Positions 51,449 through 61,932 are shown, numbered from the stretch's first letter. The stretch is 64,000 nucleotides of DNA from an uncultured Acetatifactor sp. (GCA_947625255.1 CANQNT010000007.1:62001-126000), one strand, 5' to 3'. Numbers and translations: made by a program. Notes: generated by a model from the letters alone, not told the origin.

Positions 51449-53013
51449 CAGCTTTCCCTCCTTGTCAAATACCGTTCCACCAGTTCCCGTTCGTAAATCT
51501 CCTTTTCCGGTCTCCCCCGCACAATGCCAAAGGTCTTGCGGACGCCTCCCTCCGCATCCATAAGCTGCTCCGTCACATAATTTAACGCCCTTTCTCCCTC
51601 CGCGAGCTCCAGTTTCCCATCCTCCGCCCAGTCAGCCAGCCGGCTCAAATGGGTGACAAACACCAGATGAGAATGGGTCCGTGAAAAGGCCCCCAGCACT
51701 TCCGACAAAATAACGCTTCCCTCCGCCTCCGAGGTGCTGGAAAGAATCTCATTGAACAAAACCAGGCTCCCCCGCCTCAACTGCCCCGCCATGGTTCTGA
51801 TCTGCACCAGCTCCTGCTCCAGTCTGCCGTGCACGGCGCGTGTATCCTCTGTTCCCGCGAACAAAGTACCAATATAAGGAACCGCTGACGCACGGTAACT
51901 GACCGCCGGTACCGGGAACCCCAGCTGCGTCAGGACCTGGGCGCAACCAAGCGCCTGCAAAAAAGTGGTCTTGCCGCCGCTGTTAAACCCAGTGATCACG
52001 GCGATTCTGCCATCCACATTGGAATAGTCATTTCCCCGGATGCCGGCCACACCTCCCGGATTCCCCTGGCTATGACATTTGGCCAGCAGACGAAGCGGCA
52101 GCAAGTTCGTTGCCTCCATGCGTCCTTCTCCTTTTTCTCCTACCTCCGGCAGACAATAAGGCACTCCCAGTTCCCGATAGAGCGCAAGAAGCCGGATCCC
52201 TGTCTGATAAAAAAACAGGGAATTCCGAATCCGATGGAAAGGGCGCACCACGGCGCCGTTGAGTCGGGCCGCAAAATCACACAAGCGCACCAGCGTTTTC
52301 CTGTAAATTTCCTCCAGGTTATTGCGCAGGACCAAATCCCCTTCCGTGGAAATCAGGCACTCTTCATCAATGGCTTTCTTTTTCAGAAATCCTTTTTCTT
52401 TTCGCATATAGGTGTTTTCCGGGTAAAGACGCGCGATCCATACCTTGTTCATGGCGCCTCCCCAGCCATAATCCACGTCATATTCCACCGCGCCCGCGTC
52501 CAGGACCTCCCGCAAGATGCCAATGATTTCCCGCAGCCTCTCCTGCGCCTCTCCCGCTTCCAAAAAATGTGCGATCCTTGCCAGCACCTGAGAGCGGGGA
52601 GCTTTCCGCAACTCTAAATGAGCCGACTGAAGCACTTGGAGATTCCCCTCCAGGAGCGCCAGATACTCCTCCAGACGCTTATGAAGCGGCTCCTGAGAGG
52701 ACTCCCAAATATTCAGATTCCGCCTGGGCACATCGTCCCGAAGCCGCCCGCAGATTTCAAGACACCCTTCCAGAAAAGCGGGATCCTCCGTCAAATCCCG
52801 CAGCACACTTTGCCGAAATAAGATGACCTCCCTGTCCTCTGGCAGATTGCGCACCTCTTCGCAAAGCTGTTCATACTCTTCCCTGCGCAGACGCAAATCT
52901 GTGCAGAGCTCGTCAAACAACAGATCATGAATCAGGCTGTCGCTGACACGAACCCCTTCCCTCTGCGCCTGCCGTGTTTTTTCATCCGGATATAACAAAT
53001 CAAACTCTATCAT
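51448..53013 (-). CDS. MutS-family ATPase, second copy
   Basis: The protein is about 521 residues from ATG 53013 (AGGGTGTGCAGG site); the frame extends upstream in Gly-rich sequence without a start. It has the MutS C-terminal ATPase: Walker A VITGFNSGGKTTFLQALG, the Walker B-like VLFNEILSSTSEAEG and the HLVFVTHLSRLADWAED segment. The mismatch-recognition domain with the Phe-x-Glu motif is absent, so it is not canonical MutS. Similar short MutS-like proteins are common in Firmicutes, with unknown role. It is about 80 bases after its paralog at 53097. Confidence 0.83.
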   Translation of the reverse strand: MIEFDLLYPDEKTRQAQREGVRVSDSLIHDLLFDELCTDLRLRREEYEQLCEEVRNLPEDREVILFRQSVLRDLTEDPAFLEGCLEICGRLRDDVPRRNLNIWESSQEPLHKRLEEYLALLEGNLQVLQSAHLELRKAPRSQVLARIAHFLEAGEAQERLREIIGILREVLDAGAVEYDVDYGWGGAMNKVWIARLYPENTYMRKEKGFLKKKAIDEECLISTEGDLVLRNNLEEIYRKTLVRLCDFAARLNGAVVRPFHRIRNSLFFYQTGIRLLALYRELGVPYCLPEVGEKGEGRMEATNLLPLRLLAKCHSQGNPGGVAGIRGNDYSNVDGRIAVITGFNSGGKTTFLQALGCAQVLTQLGFPVPAVSYRASAVPYIGTLFAGTEDTRAVHGRLEQELVQIRTMAGQLRRGSLVLFNEILSSTSEAEGSVILSEVLGAFSRTHSHLVFVTHLSRLADWAEDGKLELAEGERALNYVTEQLMDAEGGVRKTFGIVRGRPEKEIYERELVERYLTRRES

Positions 53014-53096
53014 CCTGCACACCCTCGACAAACCGCCTCTGCAGCCATACGCCGCCATACCTCCGCCGCCGGTTCCGACATTTCGGCCGCGCCTCG

Positions 53097-54713
53097 TCAG
53101 CCACCGCTTTCCGCCGCCTCCGCCGAAAGCACCTCCCACAATCCTTCATAGGTGACGCCGCATTGTTCCGCTATATCCCTGGCATAGGACTGGCGATAGG
53201 ACTCCTGCCGCAGGATATGGAATGTCCTCTGCCGGGATTGCCGACACTCCGCCATACCAGCCACCAGACTATAAAAGCGCCCCTCTCCCAGTTCATCGAT
53301 CAGCTCATGGTAATGGGTCACCAGGCCTCCCACGCAGCCGCCCCGGTCAAATTCAGACATCAGTCGTTTTAAGAGCGTCACCGCCACCGGACGCTGGGTA
53401 CTGGTGAAAGGTTCGTTCAGCAATATCATGTCCCCGGCTTTCATGGAATCCAGAATTTTCTTCATTCTTTGAAGCTCCTGCTCAAAGCGCCCCACCATGG
53501 CCGTTTCCTCCTCGTCCCGGCCAAACAGCGTATGCACCTTTCCTGTCATTTCCAGCACCGCTTCCCGGGCCGGCACGTACATCCCGATCTGGGCCAGACA
53601 CTGAATGAGACCCACACTCCTTAGAAAAGTGGTCTTCCCGCCCTGATTGGCCCCCGTCAAAAGGAACAGGCGCTGATTTCCCTGGAAACAATAATCATTG
53701 GCCACCGCGTGAAATCCCTCTCCCCGCTGAAAAAGGTTCCTTCCCAAAGTCATGTCATAGGCCCCACGCACATGAAAGCCCCCGTCCCGCACCACAAAGC
53801 GCGGCAGACAAAAAGGGAAGCCCGCCTTTTCATATTCCCGCCGAAACCGCACACAGGCCAAATAAAAAACCAGCTCATTGGCAAACTGTAAGAACGGCCA
53901 AAAGGAAAAGCCTCCATATTCCCGGTACAGCGCATCCGCCTCTTTCCAGAGCTCCGGATCCTTCCGATCCACATATTCTTGTATTTTTTTATCCAAAACC
54001 GTCAAATCATTCTGATACACGCCTACGGAAAAATCATAGTCCTCCAAAAAGAAAGACGCCGCTTCCTGCAGACACGCCAAAAAGGAGGCGTTTTCCCCCT
54101 CTCTGGTATCATCCAATACCGCGTTGCGGCATTTTTGCTCCAAATCCTTATTAATCAGAAAATTCCGCGGCATTTTTTGCCGCACCCGATCCAGAAACGC
54201 CTCCAGTCGCCGCCGCTTCCTGCACGCATCCTGACCTGACACCGGTACCGCCAGCCTTCGAATCCCCTCGGCCAGGGGAGAATCCAAAGGAAGCTGTTCA
54301 AGCAGACGTCCCAGGGCGCCATCCATATCCGCCTGAAATTCCAGAAGCATCTGCAGATAAAACAATTTCTGCCCCAGCCCGTCCCGGGTTCCCCGGATAT
54401 GCCCCAGCTTCTTTTGGGACTCCGAGATACTGCCGACCGTCCAGACAGCCGCTTCATACAACTCCCGGTTCTCATACAATGCTTCCAGAATCCGCTGTCT
54501 GTAAAGCACCGTGGAAAGAGCGGCACAAGGATGCAGAAACACCTGTTCAAAATCAAACCGTTCTCCGAACCTGCCCAACCGGCAGACTTCCCTATAAAGC
54601 GCGTCCAGATTCAAATCCTTAATGTAGGATTCGTCTCCTGTTTTCCGCTCCTCCATCCATTCCTGATACCGTTCCCCGCAGTCCCATAACAGACTGAAAT
54701 ACCCGTCATCCAT
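53097..54713 (-). CDS. MutS-family ATPase, first copy
   Basis: The 538-residue protein has a helical N-terminal part resembling the lever and clamp region of MutS and a C-terminal ATPase: Walker A LFLLTGANQGGKTTFLRSVG, Walker B MILLNEPFTSTQ and VGGLVTHYHELIDELGEG. The DNA-mismatch-binding domain is missing. The paralog at 51448-53013 follows on the same strand. The tandem pair may form a heterodimer, which is an inference from arrangement. Its start is the ATG at 54713. Confidence 0.83.
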   Translation of the reverse strand: MDDGYFSLLWDCGERYQEWMEERKTGDESYIKDLNLDALYREVCRLGRFGERFDFEQVFLHPCAALSTVLYRQRILEALYENRELYEAAVWTVGSISESQKKLGHIRGTRDGLGQKLFYLQMLLEFQADMDGALGRLLEQLPLDSPLAEGIRRLAVPVSGQDACRKRRRLEAFLDRVRQKMPRNFLINKDLEQKCRNAVLDDTREGENASFLACLQEAASFFLEDYDFSVGVYQNDLTVLDKKIQEYVDRKDPELWKEADALYREYGGFSFWPFLQFANELVFYLACVRFRREYEKAGFPFCLPRFVVRDGGFHVRGAYDMTLGRNLFQRGEGFHAVANDYCFQGNQRLFLLTGANQGGKTTFLRSVGLIQCLAQIGMYVPAREAVLEMTGKVHTLFGRDEEETAMVGRFEQELQRMKKILDSMKAGDMILLNEPFTSTQRPVAVTLLKRLMSEFDRGGCVGGLVTHYHELIDELGEGRFYSLVAGMAECRQSRQRTFHILRQESYRQSYARDIAEQCGVTYEGLWEVLSAEAAESGG

Positions 54714-54829
54714 TCCAATTCCTCAAGCGTTCCTCGCCCCTGCGGCAATTGCCGCTCCAGCCTTGAAAGTTTCTCCGAACACTTACATCATAGCACAGAT
54801 CGGTATTTTTGGCTATGCCTGAATCAAAA

Positions 54830-55627
54830 TTACGGCACGCCTGCCACGGCCGCTTTCATGGAAGCCACATATTCCCCGATTTCCGGTGCGGCGTCCGCTC
54901 CCTTTCCGGCAATGATCCGCACAATGGCGCTTCCCACTATGGCCCCGTCGGAAATCTCCGCCATCTTCGCCGCCTGCTGGGGCGTACTGATTCCGAATCC
55001 TATGGCACAGGGAATGTCCGTCGCCTTACGAATGCTTGCCACGATCGATGTAAGATCCGTCTTGATCTCCTTGCGCACGCCGGTCACGCCCATAGAGGAA
55101 ACTACATACAGAAAGCCTTTCGCTTGGCCGGCAATGGCCTGAATCCGGTCCTCGGAAGTGGGGGCTACCATGGAAATCACCTCCACTCCATGAGCGGCCG
55201 CGGGCTCTTCCACCTCTCCTTTTTCTTCAAAAGGAAGATCCGGAATAATGATCCCGTCCACGCCCAACTCCCGGCATTTTCCAAAAAAGCGGTCGTAACC
55301 ATAATGGAACACGGGATTCAAATAGGTCATGAACACCAAAGGAAGATCGGAGCTTTCCCGTACTTTCCGCACGATCTCAAATACCCCGTCCGTGGTCATG
55401 CCGCCCCGCAGGGACCGTAAATCGGCTTCCTGGATCACAACGCCCTCCGCCGTCGGGTCGGAAAACGGAATTCCGATTTCCACCAGATCCACGCCCGCCT
55501 TTTCCATTTCCAGAATAAACTTCACCGTGCTGTCCGCGTCAGGGTCTCCGGCTGTTAAAAAGGCGATAAAAGCCTTATGATTTGGCGTGTCAAAAACACG
55601 GGACAGTCCGCTTTTTTTCTCATTCAT
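54830..55627 (-). CDS. trpA: tryptophan synthase alpha chain
   Basis: The protein is 265 residues from ATG 55627, which overlaps the stop of trpB by eight bases. It contains [35 protein letters not shown] (catalytic Glu and Asp), [18 protein letters not shown] and [14 protein letters not shown]. It splits indole-3-glycerol phosphate to indole, which passes to the beta chain. It is the last gene of the trp operon here. Confidence 0.95.
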   Translation of the reverse strand: MNEKKSGLSRVFDTPNHKAFIAFLTAGDPDADSTVKFILEMEKAGVDLVEIGIPFSDPTAEGVVIQEADLRSLRGGMTTDGVFEIVRKVRESSDLPLVFMTYLNPVFHYGYDRFFGKCRELGVDGIIIPDLPFEEKGEVEEPAAAHGVEVISMVAPTSEDRIQAIAGQAKGFLYVVSSMGVTGVRKEIKTDLTSIVASIRKATDIPCAIGFGISTPQQAAKMAEISDGAIVGSAIVRIIAGKGADAAPEIGEYVASMKAAVAGVP

Positions 55628-56804
55628 GAAGATCCACCCCCTTGTATCTGGCGATTGCCGCCACATCTTTATCCCCCCGGCCTGACAGCGTAATGATCAT
55701 GCATTCGTCAGGCCCATACTGCCCGGCGATCTTGCGGGCATGAGCCACGGCATGGGCACTTTCAATGGCACAGATAATACCCTCCGTCCGCGCCAGATAT
55801 TCAAAAGCATCCACTGCCTCGTCATCCGTCACCGGCACATACCGGGCACGGCCGATATCATGAAGATAAGCATGCTCCGGCCCGATTCCGGGGTAATCCA
55901 ATCCCGCGGAAATGGAATAAACCGGGGCGATCTGCCCATATTCATTCTGGCAGAAATAGGATTTCATCCCGTGAAACACTCCGAGGGATCCTTTGGCAAT
56001 GGTGGCGGCATGGTAAGGTGTATCCAGGCCCTTTCCGGCCGCCTCGCAGCCGATCAGGGCCACATCCTTGTCCTCCAGGAACGGATGGAAAGAGCCCATG
56101 GCGTTGCTTCCGCCGCCTACACAGGCGATGACGGCCGCCGGCAGTCTGCCCTCCGCCTTCAGAATCTGTTCCCTGGCCTCTCTGCCGATCACGCTCTGGA
56201 AATCCCGCACGATCATGGGAAAGGGATGAGGGCCCATCACGGATCCCAGTACATAATGGGTGTCATTCACCCGATTGCTCCATTCCCGCATAGTTTCATT
56301 CACAGCATCCTTTAAGGTCTGGGTCCCGCTGGTCACGGGATGCACCTTCGCGCCCAAAAGCTCCATCCGATAGACATTTAACGCCTGCCTGTCCGTGTCC
56401 TCCTTGCCCATGAAGATCTCACACTCCATGCCAAAAAGCGCTGCCACCGTAGCCGTGGCCACGCCGTGCTGACCCGCTCCCGTTTCCGCGATCAGCCTGG
56501 TTTTTCCCATCTTTTTCGCGAGAAGCGCCTGTCCCAGTACATTGTTGATCTTATGGGAACCGGTGTGGTTCAAATCCTCCCGCTTAAGATAAATCTTGGC
56601 CCCGCCCAGATCCCGGGTCATTTTCTCCGCATAATACAAGAGAGAAGGCCGTCCCGCGTAGTCGTTCAAAAGCTTACGCAGCTCCTCCTGAAACTCCGGA
56701 TCCTTTTTATAATATTCATAGCATTCCTCCAAGCGGATCAGTTCGTTCATCAACGTCTCTGAAATATACTGCCCCCCGTGAATGCCATATCGTCCTCTGC
56801 TCAT
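55620..56804 (-). CDS. trpB: tryptophan synthase beta chain
   Basis: The 394-residue protein has the pyridoxal-phosphate Lys in [20 protein letters not shown], the GAGQHG loop, [10 protein letters not shown] (phosphate loop) and [16 protein letters not shown]. It joins indole and serine to tryptophan. It lies about 110 bases after trpF, with tandem GC-rich repeats in the gap. Length is normal for TrpB1. Confidence 0.96.
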   Translation of the reverse strand: MSRGRYGIHGGQYISETLMNELIRLEECYEYYKKDPEFQEELRKLLNDYAGRPSLLYYAEKMTRDLGGAKIYLKREDLNHTGSHKINNVLGQALLAKKMGKTRLIAETGAGQHGVATATVAALFGMECEIFMGKEDTDRQALNVYRMELLGAKVHPVTSGTQTLKDAVNETMREWSNRVNDTHYVLGSVMGPHPFPMIVRDFQSVIGREAREQILKAEGRLPAAVIACVGGGSNAMGSFHPFLEDKDVALIGCEAAGKGLDTPYHAATIAKGSLGVFHGMKSYFCQNEYGQIAPVYSISAGLDYPGIGPEHAYLHDIGRARYVPVTDDEAVDAFEYLARTEGIICAIESAHAVAHARKIAGQYGPDECMIITLSGRGDKDVAAIARYKGVDLHE

Positions 56805-56823
56805 ATTGCCTGTTCCTTTCCTA

Positions 56824-56930
56824 CCCTATTCTTTCCGCGCGGGCCGCTCCGCCCTATTCTTTGCCGCCGCGCGGGCCGCTCCGCCCTATTCTTTGCCGCC
56901 GCGTGAATTGCCCCGCCCTATTCTTGCGGC
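56824..56930. repeat. GC-rich tandem repeat between trpF and trpB
   Basis: About three and a half copies of a 28-32 bp unit beginning CCCTATTCTT and rich in GCCGCC/GCGCGG. The last copy overlaps the 3' end of trpF (stop at 56918), so the repeat seems to derive from the end of that gene by tandem duplication. It would form GC-rich hairpins in the mRNA between trpF and trpB. Confidence 0.8.
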
Positions 56931-57532
56931 CGCGCGGAAAATTCACGCACAATTTCCACTAAAGTCCGCATTTTCCGGGGATCCTTGTAGCCGCCGGTCT
57001 CCGCACCGGAGCTCACATCAATGCAATAGGGCCGAAAGCGCTCCATGGCGTCCCGGATGTTTTCCGGATCAATGCCCCCTGCCAGGAAAAAAGGCCGCTC
57101 CACCGCGCCCAGAGCCTCCCAGTCGAAACGCCTGCCGGTTCCCTTTCCATTATCAAATAACAAATAATCCGCGGGACTGTGCATCGCCCGTTCCACGTCT
57201 TCCCGACCCGACACCCGAAAGGCCTGAATCACGGGCTTTCCCGTAATATACCGAATCCGCGCCACAGTCTCTTCCGGCTCCGTCCCGTGGAGCTGGGCCA
57301 AATCAATGACTCCCTCTTGTAAAAGACGGATCATCGTTTCCTCCTGCTCGTCCACAAAAACCCCCACTGCCGGAATCCTCGGATCCAACTTCTCCCGCAG
57401 CCGCCTTGCCTGCTCCCAACCCACATTCCGATGGCTTTTCGGGTAAAAGACGAAGCCCACATAATCCGGCTGAATCTCATTGGCAAAAACAATATCCTCT
57501 TCCCGGAAAAGACCGCAGATTTTAATCTTCAT
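56918..57532 (-). CDS. trpF: phosphoribosylanthranilate isomerase
   Basis: The protein is 204 residues from ATG 57532 after GGAG (spacing five), overlapping the end of trpC by 11 bases. It begins KIKICGLFREEDIVFANEIQ, with the KxCG catalytic Cys, and later has DLAQLHGTEPEETV and FFLAGGIDPENI (phosphate-binding loop) and GVETG-like DVSSGAETGGYKD (catalytic Asp). It carries out the third committed step of tryptophan synthesis. The last codons are part of a tandem repeat. Confidence 0.94.
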   Translation of the reverse strand: MKIKICGLFREEDIVFANEIQPDYVGFVFYPKSHRNVGWEQARRLREKLDPRIPAVGVFVDEQEETMIRLLQEGVIDLAQLHGTEPEETVARIRYITGKPVIQAFRVSGREDVERAMHSPADYLLFDNGKGTGRRFDWEALGAVERPFFLAGGIDPENIRDAMERFRPYCIDVSSGAETGGYKDPRKMRTLVEIVREFSARPQE

Positions 57533-58313
57533 GTCCGCTCCTCCCGGCCAGGTCATCCAACATGGCCCTTTTATCCGCGCTGCGCATCAGGGCCTCTCCG
57601 ATCAAGACCGCGTCGGTACCGTTTTCCTGAAGTCTGGCAATGTCCTCTCTGGTTTTCATTCCGCTTTCCGAAACAAACAATACATTTCCGGGGACCAGAC
57701 TGCGAAGCCGCAGGGAGTTACCGATATCCACGGTAAAATCCTTCAGATTCCGATTATTGACTCCGATGATGTCCGCTCCGACTCCCAGCGCCATTTCGAT
57801 CTCCCGCTCATCATGGGCTTCCACCAATGCGTCCAGTCCCAGGGAATGTGCCAGCTCCAAATATTCCCCAAGCTGTTTGTCGGAAAGCAGAGTGCAGATC
57901 AGCAGTATGGCGTCCGCGCCAATGGCCTTGGCCTCGTAAATCATATACTCATCCACGGTGAAATCCTTGCGCAGCAGCGGAATGGAAACCGCTTCCCGGA
58001 TGCGGCTCAGGTACTCATTGCTTCCCTGGAAAAAATACGGCTCCGTCAAAACCGAAATGGCATTTGCCCCCGCGGCCTCATAATCCCTGGCAATCTCCAA
58101 ATAGGGAAAATGAGGGGCGATGATTCCTTTGGAAGGGGATGCCTTTTTCACTTCGCAGATGAAACCGATCCCGGGCTCACGCAGCGCCTTTGCGAAACCA
58201 ACTCCCGTACTCTTTCTTTCCAGCGCCATGGAACGATATTGCTCCAAAGAAATCTTTCGTTTATTCTCTTCCACACGCTCCCGCGTTTTTTCCGCAATCT
58301 TCTCTAAAATCAC
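57522..58313 (-). CDS. trpC: indole-3-glycerol phosphate synthase
   Basis: The protein is about 263 residues from GTG 58313, chosen because GGAGGG lies six bases upstream; a longer frame to 58361 has no site. It contains FICEVKKASPSKGIIA (catalytic Lys), LLRKDFTVDEYMIYEAKA, GVNNRNLKDFTVD and SESGMKTREDI. It closes the indole ring from CdRP. It lies 52 bases after trpD and overlaps trpF. Confidence 0.94.
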   Translation of the reverse strand: MILEKIAEKTRERVEENKRKISLEQYRSMALERKSTGVGFAKALREPGIGFICEVKKASPSKGIIAPHFPYLEIARDYEAAGANAISVLTEPYFFQGSNEYLSRIREAVSIPLLRKDFTVDEYMIYEAKAIGADAILLICTLLSDKQLGEYLELAHSLGLDALVEAHDEREIEMALGVGADIIGVNNRNLKDFTVDIGNSLRLRSLVPGNVLFVSESGMKTREDIARLQENGTDAVLIGEALMRSADKRAMLDDLAGRSGHED

Positions 58314-58365
58314 ATCGATCCCTCCGCTCTTACCATACTGCGTCCGCTCTTTGCGCAACACCCAT

Positions 58366-59376
58366 TCAGCGATTGGAAAGCTCCACGAATTTGCGCAGCT
58401 GTTCCATTGCTTTGCCGCTGTCGATCATTTCCTGGGCCAGCCTCACGCCCGCCTCCATGGATTCCGCCTTGCCGGCCACATATAGAGCCGCTGCCGCGTT
58501 CAATACCGCAGCATCCCTCTTGGCTCCCTTCTCACCGGAAAGAATTTCCAGAGTGATCCGAGCATTTTCCTGAGGGGTTCCGCCAACCAATTCTTCTTTT
58601 GCACAGCGCTTCATGCCGAACTGCTCCGGTGTGATCGTATAGGTCGTAAAGGAATCTCCCTCGAATTCGCAGACCTTGGTGGGCGCGCTCACGGAAATTT
58701 CATCCAGCTTATCCTCGCCATACACCACCATGCCTTTCCTCACGCCCAAATTGGACAATACCCTGGCCATAGACTCCACCATATCCGCATCATAAACCCC
58801 CATCACCTGCAGATTGGCACTGGCAGGATTGGCCAAAGGCCCCAAAATATTGAAAATCGTACGGATTCCCAATTCCTTGCGGATCTGTCCCACATATTTC
58901 ATGGCCGTATGGTACTTCTGGGCAAACAGGAAACAAATGCCAATCTCTTCCAGAATCTCCTTGCTCTTCTCCGGGGAAACCGTAATGTTCACGCCCAATG
59001 CCTCCAGACAATCCGCGGCCCCGGATCGGGAGCTGGCAGCCCGATTCCCGTGCTTTGCCACAGGGACTCCTGCCGCCGAAATGATCAACGATGCCGTGGT
59101 AGAAATATTAAAAGAATTAGAACCGTCTCCTCCGGTACCCACGATTTCAAGTACGTCAAAATCATGCTCCAAGGGAATGGCGTGCGCCCTCATCTCCTCC
59201 GCGGACCCCGTAATCTCATCAATGGTCTCACCTTTCATGCTCAGAGCCGTCAAATACGCGCTCTTCTGGATGTCATCCGCCGTCCCGCTCATGATCTCAT
59301 CCATCACCGCCCTGGACAACTCATAACCAAGATCCTCTCTACGCGCCAGTTTCCTGATTGCTTCCTGAATTCTCAT
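58366..59376 (-). CDS. trpD: anthranilate phosphoribosyltransferase
   Basis: The 336-residue protein has the PRPP-binding loop [40 protein letters not shown] and [18 protein letters not shown], typical of TrpD. It transfers phosphoribose to anthranilate. It is a separate gene here and not fused to trpG, with a 68-base gap between them. Confidence 0.95.
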   Translation of the reverse strand: MRIQEAIRKLARREDLGYELSRAVMDEIMSGTADDIQKSAYLTALSMKGETIDEITGSAEEMRAHAIPLEHDFDVLEIVGTGGDGSNSFNISTTASLIISAAGVPVAKHGNRAASSRSGAADCLEALGVNITVSPEKSKEILEEIGICFLFAQKYHTAMKYVGQIRKELGIRTIFNILGPLANPASANLQVMGVYDADMVESMARVLSNLGVRKGMVVYGEDKLDEISVSAPTKVCEFEGDSFTTYTITPEQFGMKRCAKEELVGGTPQENARITLEILSGEKGAKRDAAVLNAAAALYVAGKAESMEAGVRLAQEMIDSGKAMEQLRKFVELSNR

Positions 59377-59444
59377 TTCCTTTTCCTCCTGATCTTATCT
59401 ATTTCATTTTGATTCCTTACTTCTATTGTATCCGTTGTATCTCC

Positions 59445-60008
59445 TCACGCCAGGAAATTTCGGATGATTCTTATGCCGCCAGGGGTCAGCACGGATTCCG
59501 GGTGGAACTGTACGCCATATACGGGATAATCCCGATGCTCCACCGCCATGACCTCTCCATCCGCGGTCCTGGCCGTTACCCGCAGCACCTCCGACATCGT
59601 TGCCGGATCCGCCGCCAGGGAATGATATCTGGCCACCGGCATGGACTCCTCCATTCCCCGGAACAACCTGCTCTCCCGGTCCAGATATGCCACGGACTGC
59701 TTGCCGTGCATCAGCTCCTTCGCATAAGTGATGGTGGCGCCAAACACCTCGCAGATCGCCTGATGTCCCAGACAAATGCCCAAAATGGGAATCTTGCCGG
59801 CAAAGACACGAATCACGTCCTCACAGATTCCCGCGTCGGCAGGTCTGCCCGGCCCCGGGGAAAGCAGGATATGGGAGGGCGCCAATTTCTCAATTTCCTC
59901 CACACCCAGCTGGTCATTCCGAACCACTTTCAGATCCGGATTCACTTCTCCCACCAACTGATATACGTTATAGGAAAAGCTGTCATAATTATCAATCAGC
60001 AAAATCAT
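59445..60008 (-). CDS. trpG: anthranilate synthase, glutamine amidotransferase subunit
   Basis: The protein is 187 residues from ATG 60008, whose ATGA overlaps the trpE stop; a longer upstream frame runs through trpE. It has the class I amidotransferase triad: PILGICLGHQAICEVFG (nucleophile Cys) and the C-terminal GVQFHPESVLTPGG (His, Glu). It supplies ammonia to TrpE. The overlap suggests coupled translation and equal amounts of the two subunits. Confidence 0.95.
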   Translation of the reverse strand: MILLIDNYDSFSYNVYQLVGEVNPDLKVVRNDQLGVEEIEKLAPSHILLSPGPGRPADAGICEDVIRVFAGKIPILGICLGHQAICEVFGATITYAKELMHGKQSVAYLDRESRLFRGMEESMPVARYHSLAADPATMSEVLRVTARTADGEVMAVEHRDYPVYGVQFHPESVLTPGGIRIIRNFLA

Positions 60009-61483
60009 CCGTCCAACCCCTCCTCCGCGATCAATAATGCGTTCTTTACCGCGGCAGCCTTTTGCAGGCATTCCCGATACTCTGATTCCGGCACACTGTC
60101 CGCCACGATACCCGCCCCCGATCGGATGAACACTTTTCCATTCTTGGAAAACGCCAGCCGTATGGCGATACAAGTATCCAGGTTGCCCGTAAAGGACAAG
60201 TACCCAATAGCTCCGCCATAAATACCCCGTTTGTTATTCTCGAGTTCATTGATGATTTCACAGGCCCTGAGCTTGGGAGCCCCCGAAAGGGTTCCCGCCG
60301 GCAGGATGGCATCCACCGCGTCCAAGGCATCCCGATCCTCCCGCAGCCGTCCGCTTACCGTGGAACCAATGTGCATCACATGGGAAAACCGTTCGATGCT
60401 CATGTACTTCTCCACCTTAACGCTTCCGATTTTACTGATTTTGCCGATATCATTCCGTCCCAGATCCACCAGCATATTGTGTTCGGCCAATTCCTTGGCG
60501 TCTTTCAGGAGACCTCGCTCCAATTCCAAATCCTCCTCTTCCGTGGCTCCCCTTGGCCTGGTTCCTGCCAAAGGAAAGGTATACAGGGATCCATCCTGCA
60601 GCTTGACCAGGGTTTCCGGACTGGCCCCGGCGATTTCTCCATCGTTTCCCGAAAAATAAAACATATACGGGGATGGATTGGTGGTACGAAGCACCCGATA
60701 AACATCCAACAGGCTTCCTTCCATTTCCGCCTCCAGGCGATTGGACAAGACCACTTGGAAAATATCCCCTTCCCTGATATATTCTTTTCCCCGCATTACC
60801 ATGCGGCAATATTCCTCTTCCCCGAAAAGAGGCTTCAGTTCCGATTTCATCCGAAATCCCTTGTTTTCACACTTCTCGCCCCTGCGAAGCAGCTCAGCCA
60901 TTTGCTCCAGCTGAAGGGCGGCCTTGTAATAGCTCGTATCCAAATCCTCCGCTTTGGCGTTTGCGATCAAGACGATTTTTTGTCGATAATGGTCAAACGC
61001 GATCACCTTGTCGAACAACATCAGGTCCACATCCTGAAAACCGTCCTGATCCTGCGCGTCCAGCTTCAGCGTCGGCTCGCTATATTTGATATAATCGTAG
61101 GAAAAATAACCTACCAGGCCGCCGGTAAAGGGGGGAAGCTTCTCCACACGGGGACTTTTGTTTTCCGCCAGCACCTTGCGAATGGTCTCCCTGGGATTCC
61201 CCGGGAATTCCCGCTTGGCCAAAGGCGTGGAAATCGTCACCTTGCCATTATAGCAGGTCACGTCCATCACGGGATCATATCCCAAAAAGGAATACCGTCC
61301 CCATCTTTTGTCGGCCTCCGCGCTTTCCAACAAATAAGCATGGCGGCTCACCCTTTTCAACATCCGCAAAACCTCTACCGCGGTAGTGCCATCCGCGTAG
61401 ATTTCCGCGGACACCGGAATCACGCCATAACCTTGCGCTGCCAATTCTTTTGCATCTTCCAGTGTGGGATAAAATGCTTTCAC
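60005..61483 (-). CDS. trpE: anthranilate synthase component I
   Basis: The 492-residue protein has the chorismate-binding domain with FVQVVLSNRLEAEMEG-type segment (GDIFQVVLSNRLEAEMEG), YMFYFSGNDGEIAGASPETL, RPRGATEEED, NMLVDLGRNDIGKISKIGSV and LSGAPKLRACEII. The N-terminal part contains LLESAEADKRWGRYSFLG, the region for tryptophan feedback binding in the family. It is the first gene of the operon and lies directly behind the T-box. Confidence 0.96.
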   Translation of the reverse strand: MKAFYPTLEDAKELAAQGYGVIPVSAEIYADGTTAVEVLRMLKRVSRHAYLLESAEADKRWGRYSFLGYDPVMDVTCYNGKVTISTPLAKREFPGNPRETIRKVLAENKSPRVEKLPPFTGGLVGYFSYDYIKYSEPTLKLDAQDQDGFQDVDLMLFDKVIAFDHYRQKIVLIANAKAEDLDTSYYKAALQLEQMAELLRRGEKCENKGFRMKSELKPLFGEEEYCRMVMRGKEYIREGDIFQVVLSNRLEAEMEGSLLDVYRVLRTTNPSPYMFYFSGNDGEIAGASPETLVKLQDGSLYTFPLAGTRPRGATEEEDLELERGLLKDAKELAEHNMLVDLGRNDIGKISKIGSVKVEKYMSIERFSHVMHIGSTVSGRLREDRDALDAVDAILPAGTLSGAPKLRACEIINELENNKRGIYGGAIGYLSFTGNLDTCIAIRLAFSKNGKVFIRSGAGIVADSVPESEYRECLQKAAAVKNALLIAEEGLDG

Positions 61484-61542
61484 CTTTCGCTCTCCTTTCC
61501 TTACGGAATCCGTCCTGACCGGTAGGATGCTTTTTCACACAC

Positions 61543-61885
61543 AAAAAATCCCGTCCCCGACAGATTCCTGTTTCTGTCAAGGACGGGAACTTCATTCATG
61601 CTCTGAATCAATCTATCCCGCGGTGCCACCTTGCTTCACGGCCCAGAGCCGTGCACTTAACGGATACCAACATATCCTCGGCAACTGACGGGTGCCCTCC
61701 GTCGTAAAATACTCGGATCACTCCGCATCAACATCCCTGCGGACCTGAATTCCTTTCCTTACGCCCTCCGTGGTCCATTTAACGGGCTGCGTTCTGTCTG
61801 GCTCTCAGCTATCCAAACTCTCTGTAAGTGCACGATCCGTTTTTATCTCCACATCTTCGGTTTCCGGCAATATGAATTTTTCTAT
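61543..61885 (-). promoter_or_regulatory. tryptophan T-box leader
   Basis: The minus strand holds a full T-box: an upper stem region with AGAGAGTTTGGATAGCTGAGAG (about 61800-61825 with neighbours), a specifier loop near 61780 with the codon TGG for Trp (AAATGGACCACGGAGG), and the T-box core AGGTGGCACCGCGGG (about 61618-61632). The terminator stem (about 61550-61590, CCCGTCC with GGACGGG) is followed by TTTTTT. Uncharged tRNA-Trp would pair with the specifier and the UGGN bulge and allow read-through into trpE. It matches the operon it controls. No gene lies in 61484-61932. Confidence 0.93.
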
Positions 61886-61915
61886 ATTCTACACCCCGTC
61901 AGACGCATTTGTCAA
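61886..61915 (-). promoter_or_regulatory. promoter of the trp operon
   Basis: On the minus strand TTGACA (61915-61910) and TAGAAT (61891-61886) are separated by 18 bases. Transcription would start near 61879, at the beginning of the T-box leader. Confidence 0.75.
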
Positions 61916-61932
61916 CTCTTTTTTCAAGCTTT

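Noticed and set aside
50594..51496. 300-codon plus-strand frame
   Set aside because: Shadow of the coiled-coil gene, which has a better start and family context.
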